From Anopheles merus (taxonomy: Eukaryota; Arthropoda; Insecta; Diptera; Culicidae), in assembly GCF_017562075.2 (NCBI RefSeq), contig NC_054082.1, positions 54,183,681 through 54,247,680 on the forward strand: a DNA stretch of 64,000 nucleotides, written 5' to 3'. The position numbers and the translations under genes are program-made. The notes beneath the pieces are model-generated. The model was not told the origin of the DNA, did no database searches, and saw only the letters and a program-made list of their open reading frames with translations. Within the stretch, counting starts at the first letter, position 1; the number at the start of each line of letters is the position of its first letter. Of this stretch, positions 37,201 through 48,189 are shown piece after piece.

Positions 37201-38100
37201 TTCCACGATCTCACATTTGGATGACCTCTAGGAAAATTTCCTCGGTGTGGAGGTGGACGATTTCGACCACGTGCCCTGTAGTTTTGTGGATAAAACCCTC
37301 TATTCGATTGGTAACCCTGTCGGTAGTAGCCCCTATTGTAATATTGGCTTCGGTTGTATTGAGAATACCAAGGGGGATATGCAGAGCGCATATTTTGATT
37401 TTCAACCCTTTGTGGATAATAGGGATTTAAAAATGCACAGTCAGTAGTGGATTCTGATGTTGAATCGTCACATTCGAGCGCATCTGAAATTGCCTTCGTT
37501 ATCGACGTGGGGTTGCTGGCTTTCAAAAAAAAAAAAAAAACGGATTGTCGCATTGGTTAGATCGTTAACAAAAGCTCTCACTGCTATAGGTTGCACTACA
37601 TTTGCTACTGATGCTTCAGTAGGAAAAGTTTTATTTCATACATGAGCTGCTGCTAGCTTGGTCGAAAGAGTCTCAATTTCAGCCCCGAAATCAGTGATTG
37701 ATTTTCCTGCCTGCCTAGTGGATTTAATTTCATTCTCGACCGCGTTAGGTGAAATTTTTATACCGAATCTAGCTTTAAAAAAAAAAAAACAAATGCTTCA
37801 TCGATAGTCGTGGCACCGTCAATAGCACCATGGGCAGCACCAATTAGTAACTCAACTTTCATCAACCGTAAAATGTGCGTTTCGCTAATATCTTTCGAAT
37901 AATCCCTCAACAGTTCGACATTTTCTTTGTAGCTAGACAAATCTGTAGGATTACCTGCAAATGGTTTAACTAGCTTGAGTGCTAAATTCAAGTCCAAAGT
38001 GTTCGCCATCTTTTTTACAGTTTTACCCTTTGGTCTACCACGTGGTTTGGTGGACATGCGAGGTACATGCAAGGAACTTGTATAACGCACACTGTACATA
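34235..38100 (-). mobile_element. Decayed Ty3/gypsy LTR-retrotransposon internal region
   Basis: Minus-strand order is gag (38069 to about 37090), protease (37065-36733, IIDSGASCCILS), reverse transcriptase (36699-35485, YLDDVIVFG), RNase H (VLHTDASGKAIGAVL, DHRPLVYLFS) and the integrase zinc domain (34565-34440, HHCC pattern), with a truncated catalytic start (YLDLVGPL). The pol order (RT, RNase H, IN) and sequence are gypsy-like; no env is visible. A TAA follows DLSQG in RT, a frameshift lies near 35500, and T homopolymers break gag (37777-37789, 37527-37541) and integrase (near 34320). No flanking LTR pair is visible. The element is dead and truncated. Confidence 0.85.
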
Positions 38101-38432
38101 AATTAAAGGTTATGTGGAAAAGGTATACGTGGAAAGGTAGGAACGGATTTTTTTTTGTGCAAATTTAAGTAAAACAGTCACTTTTATATTGAAAAACATA
38201 TGTATATATATAGATTCATGCCATTATGTAATGCAGAAAAGTGAGTTCAAATTTTTAAAAAGTACAGCTATTTTCCTTTTTTTATCTAGTAGGGCCTTGT
38301 TGGTAACGGCAAGGAACACATTGAATAAGATTTCTTTTTTTTCGCAATAACTACCTTACAGCCATTATAATGAGCATAACCACAACCTAATCACTTCACT
38401 GACACCACAGCCTAACATTTTTTTTACCACAG

Positions 38433-39202
<770 letters not shown>

Positions 39203-39932
39203 ACAGTCAGTCCAAAAAGTATTCGTCTCGCTAAACGTCTAGTAATATTTTACAGAAAAGGGCGAATTATGGCCGCAATACGTATGGGGCGATAAAAGTA
39301 ATGATGAGGTTTGATAAAGGAACCATCAATACACACGTTTTGCTAAAAAATAAACTTTTTAATAGTGCAATAGCAACCAAAATATATAAAAAACTAAAAA
39401 ATGTCGTTTAAAGGGCGCGCCAAAAGTATTCGTCCATCTAGCTTTTTAATTATTTACGCTGTACAAACACTACGTAGACGTGAATTAAATTTATTATTAT
39501 CAATCTACTGGTGACTTCCTTCTAAATTAATGCATTTATGTTGTTTCAATTGCACTTCAAGCGGTCAGAGAGGCACTAAAGGCGGGGGAGTTAAATGATT
39601 GGAGCATGATGGCGAAAATCGTATCTTTGACTTATGCATAACCTATCCTACTCATTTTTGAAGCTTACAAAATGTGTGGGAGGCCTCGTTCCATCATTTG
39701 ATCAGAGTTAGGCCATTTTTCTGACACTAATTGAGTGACAAACTGCCATGTAAGCAGCCATCCTTGACGGTTAATCTAACGAAAGCAGTGGTTTAATGTC
39801 CAAAAAATCAAATTTTACCAAGGAATCAGTGCATTTTGGTGTGGCCAATAAGATCAGGAAAAGAGATGGGTCACATTTGGTTGATGGGTCATGCTGCATT
39901 TCATCGTAGCTGGTCATGTAATAGCTTGAATG
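39203..39932. mobile_element. Possible remnant of a Tc1-like element
   Basis: A TA-CAGTCAGTCCAAAAAGTATTCG sequence at about 39204 looks like a Tc1-family terminus. About 210 bp inside, a second similar motif occurs (GCCAAAAGTATTCGTCC, near 39417). This resembles the inverted/direct-repeat arm of Tc1-like elements. No transposase can be read and no opposite end was found. The RTE-type LINE is inserted at the right edge. Confidence 0.4.
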
Positions 39933-39945
39933 AGTGAGTTATTAC

Positions 39946-41139
39946 TTACTTACTTATCCGGCGCTACAACCGCTTTGCGGTCTTGGCCTGCCTCAGGAGT
40001 GTCCGAAACCGCTCACGGTCTCGCGCCTTCGTCTGCCAGTCCGTTATCCCGGCCTTAATGGCGGACGCCTTAACGCCATCTTGCCACCTCAATTTGGGCC
40101 TACCACGCCTCCTCTGTCCTTGTGGACGGCCTAAAAAGACTTTACGGGCTGGGTCGTCCGTTTCCATGCGTATAACATGGCCAGCCCACCGGAGCCTGGC
40201 GAGCTTTATACGCTGTACGACAGTGAGGTCGCCGTACATCTCGTATAGCTCGTCATTATAGCGGCTCCTCCATTGTCCTTCCACACATACGGGGCCAAGT
40301 ATCCTTCTGAGCATCTTCCTCTCGAACGCGGCTAAGAGGGTTTCGTCAGATTTGGACAGTGTCCATGTCTCAGAGGCGTATGTGAGTACTGGTACTATAT
40401 AGGTACTATATAGTTCCAGCTTCGTCCGTCGCGACAGATTCTTTGAGGTGAACTGCTTTTTCAGGCTGTAGAATGACCGGTTGGCCGCCAGCATCCTTGC
40501 GCGCAACTCAGCTTCCATACTGTTGTCGTGGCTGGCCTTTGACCCCAGATAGGTGAATTCTGGGACGACTTCAAAAGTGCGTTCACCTATCTGTACATCA
40601 CGCCTACGTAGATTCGGATTATTTATTGGTAGGTCCGCTGATGTTGCCACCATCAGTTTGGTCTTTGCCTCGTTTATCTGCAATCCGAGGCTCTCTGCCG
40701 CCTGCTCAATCCCTTGGTAGGCTTCTGCTACATAGGAGAGCCGCAGACCAATGATGTCTATATCATCAGCGTATGCCAGGATCTGGGTTGACTTATAGAA
40801 GATGGTTCCCGTAGTCTCCACCCTCGAGTCGCGGATGGCCCTCTCTAGCACCAGGTTGAATAGGAGACAGGCAAGCCCGTCCCCCTGGCGCAGACCCTTG
40901 GTGGTAGCAAAAGGTCCTGAGAGTTTTCCATCCACCCTCACCTGGCAAGTGACGTTGGTCATAGTCATTCTAACTAGCCTTATCAGTTTGGCCGGGATTC
41001 CAAATGAGCTCATAGCGTCGTACAGTTTTACCTTGGCTATGCTATCGTATGCGGCTTTGAAGTCTATGAAGAGATGGTATGTGTCGTTTCTGTATTCAGC
41101 CATCTTCTCCAAGATCTGCCGCATGGTGAAGATCGGTGA
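39946..41139 (-). mobile_element. 5'-truncated RTE-type non-LTR retrotransposon with 13-bp target duplication
   Basis: A 386-codon frame (41124-39964) is intact. It holds reverse-transcriptase motifs FIDFKAAYDSI, GLRQGDGLACLLFNLVLE and the catalytic AYADDIDIIG, then the RTE-like C-terminus RLRWAGHVIRMETDDPARKV and RRRGRPKLRWQDGV. The endonuclease and start of RT are missing, so the copy is 5'-truncated. After the stop the minus strand ends in a short GTAA-repeat tail, typical of RTE. AGTGAGTTATTAC is present on both flanks (39933-39945 and 41140-41152). The open frame and perfect duplication suggest recent insertion. Confidence 0.9.
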
Positions 41140-41279
41140 AGTGAGTTATTACAAACATATTTTGTTTGAATAATACCATACACATAAAGTGGCCAAATCT
41201 GTTAAGGTGCATCAAATAATTCAGAAATTTATTCCAAATTAGGCTCTACTAACATATTAAAACATGTTTAAATCGCCAA

Positions 41280-42480
41280 GGTCATACGGTCGACATGTAC
41301 CATAGCGAAAACAGTCTACTAAGATGCAGCAACAAACTCTCGTGTAACGGTAGCACCATGGTGTCATGATACATAGAAAAATCAAGATTTGTATCGCAAT
41401 TCACTGCGGCCATGGCAGAAGCTGGAGACGTTCCTTGAAGCACTGAGTTGAGATGTTGAAATCGAAGCAATCCGAAACAGTGTTGAAAACAGCCGACATG
41501 CGAAACATAGGGTCAGACCGACCAGCGCTGGGCGATCCTGCCAGGGAAGTAGGCGTAGGGCATATCGCGTGAACTTACGTTGAATCGCCTCAAGTCGAGC
41601 AATTGAAGAAGCAGTAGTTAGTTGGGCGCCAGACTACGTACGAATATTCCAGAACCGAACGAACGATACTATTGTAGACAGCTTTGATGCACATGGGGTT
41701 GTGGAATTCAATAGTTGTCCGGATAACCACGCCAAGTACAGTCTGTTCCCGAGGTACACGGTTCTCGACTTACGCGGATTCGAAGATACGCGGTTTTCTA
41801 AATTTGACAGATTAAATATCAAATCACTACAATTTGCTTCAAGTTCGGTATAAATTGCCTTTTTGTTAACAAATTGAAACCGCTTAAAAGGCAGAAATAT
41901 TAGCATTTTCTGCGCGACTCGCATCAAATAAATGATAAAGTGTTTAAAAGTACTAAATTAAATCAAGAACTCCGGGTTATCAATAGTATTTTAGTCAAAA
42001 AACGTGAAATTCGACTTACGCGGATATTCGAGTTACGCGGATTCGTCGGGAACGCGGAAACCGCGTAACTCGGGAACAGACTGTAGTTGGTTTCCTCTGG
42101 CTACAACGTCATCGACATGTTGTTTAAAGTTCAAACTTCAATGCTATGCTCTTTGAAAATGAAATCCTCGTCAAGCCTAACACCAAGATCTAACACCAAC
42201 ATTTGCTGAAAGTGGGTTCCTCCCTCAGGAGAATGAAATACAGCTGCATTTTTGGATACACACCGTCAGACCATTGCGTTTGCACCAGGAACGGAGCAAC
42301 TCAAGGCATTCTTGAAAAAAAATCGTAACCTAATGGCTGGCGAACGGCAGCAAAAATTGGGGCATCGTTTGCGTACATGATGATACTACCAGGAGGTAGT
42401 GCGAAAGTGACATCATCCATAAATATGGTGAAGATATGCTTTGCTGAACCTATCGAACTTGTTGCATTTTTTAATCGATT
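41280..42480 (-). mobile_element. Old Jockey/CR1-like LINE remnant, split by a MITE
   Basis: Minus-strand conceptual reading gives decayed reverse transcriptase: ALPPGSIIMYANDAPIF (motif C region, with YAND for YADD) near 42390, then AVRQPLGYDFF. After the MITE comes LGVVIRTTIEF and SIVRSVLEYSYVVWRPTN (thumb) near 41650. Stops and frameshifts are frequent. The pogo-like MITE at 41739-42083 sits between these parts, so it inserted later. Limits are approximate. Confidence 0.65.
41739..42083. mobile_element. pogo/Tc1-mariner-type MITE, copy 2
   Basis: 345 bp flanked by TA (41737-41738 and 42084-42085). Terminal inverted repeats start CAGTCTGTTCCCGAG and end CTCGGGAACAGACTG, a perfect 15-bp match. 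It is homologous to copy 1 at 11502-11833 in both arms and the centre, in the same orientation. No coding capacity. Confidence 0.92.
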
Positions 42481-42823
42481 CCGGCCTAGCTGAACCCGAT
42501 TCCGGGTCGATCCGTTAGGTTAGTCGTATGACCCATCACTACCGCATGGTCTTCAATACTTACCATGTCTCTTGGACTTTCGATGAAAATGTCTAGCGGT
42601 AACTGGGTACGAACTGTTAGCCTAACTTAGCCATTCTGTCAACCTGACTATTCGGCAATAGCAGTCGACGGCTTTCGTATGATGTGTGCGTGGAAGGATG
42701 TGCGTGAGTTACGGGATCGCTGATCAGAGGATCGAACGAAAGAGTTCAAAATAGAGGGAGCTAAATTACAGCACGCATGAAGTGATGAGTTTAAACGGGC
42801 TCGTGCTGATAATAATAAAGTAT

Positions 42824-43209
42824 CAGTGGCGGATTAAGGGTATCGGGGGCCCTAGGCGGAAAGATGAGTTGAGGCCCCCTGCAAATGGACTGTAGTAGGG
42901 GGGGGGGGGGGGTGGTAGCTAAACTTGCTTGATGGGAGATTGAACTAAGGATTGAGGTGATAGGAGATTGAGTAAAATTTAAATGGCCCCTTTGTCACAG
43001 GTTCTAAAATTTTTGCTGACGGGGGGGGGGGGGGGGGTGAGGGTGCACATGATTCGCCAGCCTCGGGGCCCCAACGGCCATCCTTCCGGGGGCCCTTGTC
43101 ACTTGTACTCTGTCCATACGGCATACTATAGAATGGCGATCTACGGGGCCCCTAAATCGGCAAGGCCCCGGGCGACCGCCTTGTCCGCCTACCGTTAGAT
43201 CCGCCACTG
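42824..43209. mobile_element. hAT-type MITE
   Basis: 386 bp with terminal inverted repeats starting CAGTGGCGGAT and ending ATCCGCCACTG. It is flanked by an 8-bp duplication with one mismatch (TAAAGTAT at 42816-42823, TAAAGTGT at 43210-43217). An 8-bp duplication and CAGTGGCGG ends are typical of hAT non-autonomous elements. It is unusually G/C-rich and contains two long G homopolymers (15 and 17). Confidence 0.9.
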
Positions 43210-43433
43210 TAAAGTGTTGTGGCTCATTTCCAGGAAGCCGCGGCGGCGAACATAGAACAAGCGGCGAAAATTTATCAAAAGAGTCTTGAACAAAGGTTGC
43301 TGCTAAATTACAACATAGTTAATTGCAATCTAATGTGATGGATCTTAAGGTTTCCTCAATTACCAACAGCATAAAAAACAACATTATGACTATAATTGTA
43401 AAATATACAATATATTTCCCTGTCCATTAACCG

Positions 43434-43987
43434 CTATGGAAAAACAAATTTTGGATTGTTTTTGTAAAAGCACTGCAACAGTATTGCGGCCGCCTCGCAG
43501 TGGTCCTTAACTCCTTGGGCTGCAAATCAACAGAACAGAAAATGGCGAAAGATAAAACTTCATTATCAACGTGACAAACAGTTGATCCACTTCAACATAC
43601 CGGCCGATTTGCAAGCTTCTAATCCTGCCCGAAACGCCGGCTTCATGTGCTCCGGAAGCATCGTGTCAATTTGTTTGAGCGATTTTTCGTAGTTCACCTT
43701 TCCCTTCCGCGCCACCTGCATAATGTCCAGCAGACAACTCACATAGCATTTAAAATCTTTCGTATCAGCAAACACACCACGATTAACTGCATCTGCTACT
43801 TCTACAAGAACGTACAGAGTGTGTAAAGAAGAAATGGAAAATGTGGAAATAGAAAAAATATGAGCTTGTGGTTACTGAGTCGTATACCGTCGCGTGATTA
43901 ATTGGTACCGTCCGATATTTTATGCTTCGGCTGGCAAACCTGTCGGAAGGTCCGGGCTGTTTTCTCCAACTGTTCCTGTGTGATGCT
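43434..43987 (-). CDS. Classic odorant-binding protein (first exon not found)
   Basis: Secreted small carrier of hydrophobic odorants in sensillum lymph (PBP/GOBP family). Exons 43987-43909, 43801-43601 and 43519-43434 join in phase and encode 121 residues of the mature protein. The six conserved cysteines are visible: VCQPKH (C1), FKCYVSC (C2, C3), EACKSA (C4), VKDHCEAA (C5) and LLQCFYKNNPKF (C6). C2-C3 are separated by three residues and C5-C6 by eight, as in classic OBPs. The protein ends NPKFVFP, then TAG. The middle exon alone would read on to a stop after C4; the donor G|GTATGT at 43601 and the downstream exon restore the normal C-terminus. The acceptor before 43987 is TTGTAG. The upstream exon with start codon and signal peptide could not be recognised between here and the receptor gene, so the gene is partial as annotated. 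Confidence 0.87.
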
Positions 43988-44555
43988 CTACAATGGATTG
44001 AAATGTAAACATAGACTAATTATTATACTGTCACTAAATTCCTTCGGACGAACGGGTTTAAATTTTTAATGCATACAAAGCAAACTGCCATGATTGCGGG
44101 TCACGCTGTGTGCGGTTTAAAAATCTGCAACAACGGGGTCACTACATGCCGTAATTTGAATAATTGACTACACTAATAACATAGGCTGCCATAATGCTAT
44201 CGGATCATCTGAAATCATCATGCGCCAGCATTGCACCGATTCTACCTTAAACAAGGCAATGTAATTGACTCTATGTCCTGAACCCCTGAATACCCGCGTA
44301 ACTGTATCGTGAAAAAAGGCAAAGGACTCCCTGCGCTTTTGTAGTAGGCAATCAACATTGATTATGTTATTATAGGTAGTTGTGACATTTCTTATCCATA
44401 GCGCATCGTACGCTAACTACATATTAAAACAAAAACGCTAAATTAACGCAATCGGCTATAACAAGTAGTATCGTAATACGATGAGCGTAAGCGTTACTCG
44501 ATAAACTCCTCCAGTTTGCTCGACCGACTGGTTCAGTGTAGATTCCCAGCCCAGC
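43988..44555. promoter_or_regulatory. Divergent region between OBP and ionotropic receptor
   Basis: 570 bp that should hold the receptor promoter and perhaps the missing OBP exon 1. A TCAGT initiator lies at 44533-44537, about 20 bp before the receptor ATG. I found no convincing signal-peptide exon on the minus strand. Confidence 0.4.
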
Positions 44556-46816
44556 ATGGAAGCGACAGTGGCTCAGCTAGGGCTAAACGGTGGTGCAATT
44601 CCGACGATGAGTGTGTTGATGCGTTTTCTGATCCTTAAGTATTACTCGCAATACTACAGCTTCTGCACGGTTGGAAATGATTTTCTTCAAGATGTACCAT
44701 TGAGCAGGATTGTGCTGTCGCTATACGATCAATTCAACACCAGTATGCTCCACGCAATCGACAACGGCTGCCAAGCGTTCGTGGTTGACGAACAGGGTGC
44801 TGAACGTTTTCTCGATCTTTACATGCCAGTGCACGATTTGGCCCGCCAGCGATCGTTGGACAAAAGCTTGATCCTCCTGATAGCGAAGCGAAACCAAACG
44901 CACCTATTCGATCGTATGCGAGTGCACGAAGCATTTCGTGGTAAGGCGTGTTACGTGATGTTGAACCATTCGAACTGTGCGATAACAACTATTGACGTTT
45001 TTCTCGCCCATGCAGAATTGGCGAACGTCCTGATCGTAGTGTACGATGAGCAGGAACGGCCTACTGATCTCTACAACACCGTCGTCGATATTTCAGATGT
45101 ACTTGAGCGAAGGGTCAACGTTACTATAGAGCTAGTCGCGGTAAAATGGACCAGTTGGAAGAATCACACTTTTTTTCCAGACAAAGCCAGAGATCTGAAT
45201 GGTTACGTGTTGCGAACGTCCATGTGCAACTATTTGCCGTTTACAGGCTATGAGCGATTGGTAGGTAAATGAGCGGTGAGGCTAGTGGAAACATATGATG
45301 ATTGTCTTATATAACGACCTTTTTCAACAGGACCAAGAAACTGGCAATGCCTTTGATTCCGCGACAGGCAAGCGATCGATATGGTTGGATGGCACAGAAC
45401 TACAGCTCCTAGTTTCGTACTGTGAGCGTCGTAATTGCAACATTATGGTGTTCCCAGGTACCTACTCAACCTCTCCGTCGACCACGTGTATGGTCCAATG
45501 CTCCAGCGCTGATCAATTGTTGCTCTCTTTCGCTCAACCGCCACAGAGGATGAAGACGAGTGGGGCGATGTGTACCCCAACGGTACCGGAATCGGGCTGA
45601 TGGGCAGTGTGGCCGAACGACGCACAGACATTGCCTTTGGAGCATTCTACCTTTGGTTCAAGCCCTACAACTTCTCCTCCTATACCGCCACCATCAGCCG
45701 ATCTGGAGTGACCGTGCTCGTGCCGAAACCGAAGCTACTACCGCACTGGCGTACCCCGTTTCTTTCCTTCTCATGGCCACTATGGATTGCCGTGATGGTC
45801 ACATTTCTTGTCGGCATTATAGCTACTTGGTTGGCGGGTACGGTGCGTCTTCGATTGTTGCTACTGTCCGCTCCAACCGATCAGCCGTGGACTGGTCGAT
45901 CAGATCTGATTTCTGAGCAGCTTACGCTGAGCGACGCCGTGCTTATGATGGTTGGCTTCTTCGTAGCACAATCATCGCCCATTCGAACTGACCTATGGTC
46001 GTGCGTGTGCCTGTTTGCCTCGTTGCTGCTGGCCGGATTTATGGTAAGCAATTTGTACAGTGGCGGACTTGCCAGCGTCATGACGGTTCCGAAGTACGAA
46101 AAATCGATCGATACTGTCGTTGAATTTGCGGCGACCGGCATGAAATGGTTTGGTCCCACACCGTACTGTTTAGAGGAGATTTGGAACGCGTCTGAGGTAA
46201 GATCAAATGTCGTCCTGAAGTTGTTAGAATAGGTTTCTTGCGATGCAGTTTCTTTTTAATGACAGATCGATCATCCAACCAGCCCCATTTACAGCAAATT
46301 CAAAAGACCTACATTTCAGCCGGCCCGGAAGAGATGAATCAATACGCGCACATGGGCGGCAGCGGGTTTATTGTCGAGCAAGCGCAGCACGGTAATTTTG
46401 CACCGAGTAACTTTCTTGATAGGCAAGTTTCGACAACCTTGCAGCCGCTCAAGGACTACGTCTACACGCAGAACTGTGCGGCACTGATAACCAACACTAA
46501 TCCGTTGCGGTCCAATCTGAACGAGTACATCCTGCGGGTTCAGCAGTCGGGTCTGCTATACCATCTCGGTATCCGGACCGCCATTCGATACCTGCCAACG
46601 GACGTGATGCGAAATATCGAGCGTTCGCGAATGCATCAGCACGACGACGGTGCGGTTAGGTTGGAATTGGGGCACTTTTTGGGTGCATTTTTCATACTGG
46701 GCTATGGGTTGTTGTGCGCTAGTCTCGTGTTTGTGGGAGAACTCTGGGGCACAGTGATGATGCGACGATGGAATGAGACGTTTGTAAGCAAGGCGACCGT
46801 CGTTACTGCCTACTGA
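44556..46816 (+). CDS. Divergent ionotropic receptor (IR)
   Basis: Ligand-gated cation channel of the chemosensory branch of the glutamate receptor family, in the sensory neuron membrane. Exons 44556-45260, 45331-45457, 45547-46196 and 46295-46816 join in phase, giving 667 residues. The N-terminal half is an extracellular region without a clear signal peptide. The ligand-binding S1 part contains DVYPNGTGIGLMGSVAERRT (residues about 283-302). M1 is PLWIAVMVTFLVGIIATWLA (about 357-376), then the pore region. M2 is LWSCVCLFASLLLAGFMVSN (about 428-447), with YSGGLASVMTVP in place of the glutamate-receptor SYTANLAAF motif. S2 includes WFGPTPYCLEEI. The last membrane segment is GHFLGAFFILGYGLLCASLV (about 625-644). 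Lack of the glutamate-binding signature and the altered gate are usual for IRs. I cannot name the subfamily. Exon 4 uses the acceptor at 46294; the nearer AG at 46265 would break the frame. Confidence 0.85.
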
Positions 46817-47691
46817 ACCCTCGCAGAGCAACTTTTTGCTTGAGCGTAGCTCTTGGTACATCAGGATTTGTTATATTAGATGGTGAAGTTTCGAAAGAAA
46901 GCGTAAAAACACATTTGGGAATACTCACGTGTACTAGCTGCGGTAATAATGAAAGGCAGATAACGCTGCAACACACTACAGATGCCAATTTCGTTATGGA
47001 AGACATCTCGGGACGAAAATGAGATTGTTTCGCAAAGCACTATGACATTTTTTATAGAGATCAAACACTGAATATTGCACTGAACTGTCAATGATCGGAG
47101 GAAATTGATATCACGCTTGCTGCGATTACTTTTCACTCAATTGTGATTGACACCAAACTGAGAGTATCTTGATGGCAAACAGAACATTTTAAATGTCACG
47201 AAACATTTTTTCTGCACCCAGATACTTTAAATAGTTTTGCAACGCTCACGGTTTTACACTTCGTCACTATAAAATGGTACGTTCGGAAGTGGTAATTAAA
47301 CGATTGTCAGCATGAAGCTTCGTCTTTGATAGCTTAATCATGTTGATGGACGGTGACTAGGCGTTAACGATTTGACGACAGCGCTTTAGAGTGGTGTAAT
47401 TAATTCATTAGAGTGCGGAAAACATTCGATCTTAAGGCTTAATTAAATAGTGAAGTTATATTGTTAATGTAAAATTATAGACAAATTCTGTGAGTGTATA
47501 CGACACCGTTTAATTAACTTTTATTTGCAACTGTTTTTTTTACCTAGAAAGTACAATTTACGAGTATTACTTTCATTGTTTGCATCTGGAATCAATAAAT
47601 ACAAGTACCAAACAATGCAAACATTACTTTGAAAATGTTTTTGGGATAGATTTTTGCGATGCTGAATTAGCTGCTCAATCAATCAACTAAA
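46817..47691. other. Intergenic region between the ionotropic receptor and Gcn5 3' end
   Basis: No gene seen. The complement of AATAAA at 47520-47525 lies about 170 nt beyond the end of the long frame that follows Gcn5, and may end the Gcn5 transcript. Confidence 0.5.
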
Positions 47692-48189
47692 TTATTTGCC
47701 GTGTCCAGTACTTCCCCGTTCATTTGTTGCACTTTCGCTATCTAAAACAACCGAAGTCATTTTAGTACCGTCTTCTTTACACAGCAAACCCGGCACTGTG
47801 CTGGTCCCCGTAACGGTTACGTGCCGTGTGGGACCAGCACCTGGTACACTCTTTCTACCGTAACTACTCTTTCTACCTGGTTTACAGTAAACGCTTCCGT
47901 GATACGACGAGAGGGCAAAACAACGACGGTCATCGGAAGTGTAAGATTTCTTTATCGTTATCCGATGTTCATCAACTAGGACGGGTGTGCCTTTGATGCT
48001 CTCTTGCTGTTTCATAGTTCCAGGATTTGCAGGATCTTCATTAACGTCAAAATTCGTGTCGTCTTCGTCTTTGTCGTCATCATTTTCGTTGTCTTCGTCG
48101 TCCTGATCGTTGTCATCCTGGTCTTCATCGTCGTCGTCATCCTGGCTGGCTGCGTGGAGGTTTGCCCGATCGAGATTGTTTAGTGGACA
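47692..48189 (-). other. 165-codon open frame directly after the Gcn5 stop, in the same frame
   Basis: The codon after the Gcn5 TGA (48192-48190) opens a frame that stays open for 165 codons, to a stop at 47692. It starts with CPLNNLDRANLHAASQ, then about 40 mostly acidic residues (Asp, Glu, Asn), then a mixed Lys/Ser/Gly/Thr part ending TNERGSTGHGK. No ATG precedes codon 59 of this frame. It may be a readthrough extension, an alternative exon, a separate small gene starting at 48015, or chance within the 3' UTR. No domain is recognised. Confidence 0.45.

Noticed and set aside
39590..39905. Possible Tc1 transposase remnant (reading SGKEMGHIWL)
   Set aside because: The similarity is too short and needs frameshifts; only the repeat-like terminus is reported, at low confidence.
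41740..42083. Treating the GTTACGCGGATTCG repeats as a CRISPR-like array
   Set aside because: The repeats lie in the inverted arms of a TA-flanked transposon and the genome is eukaryotic.
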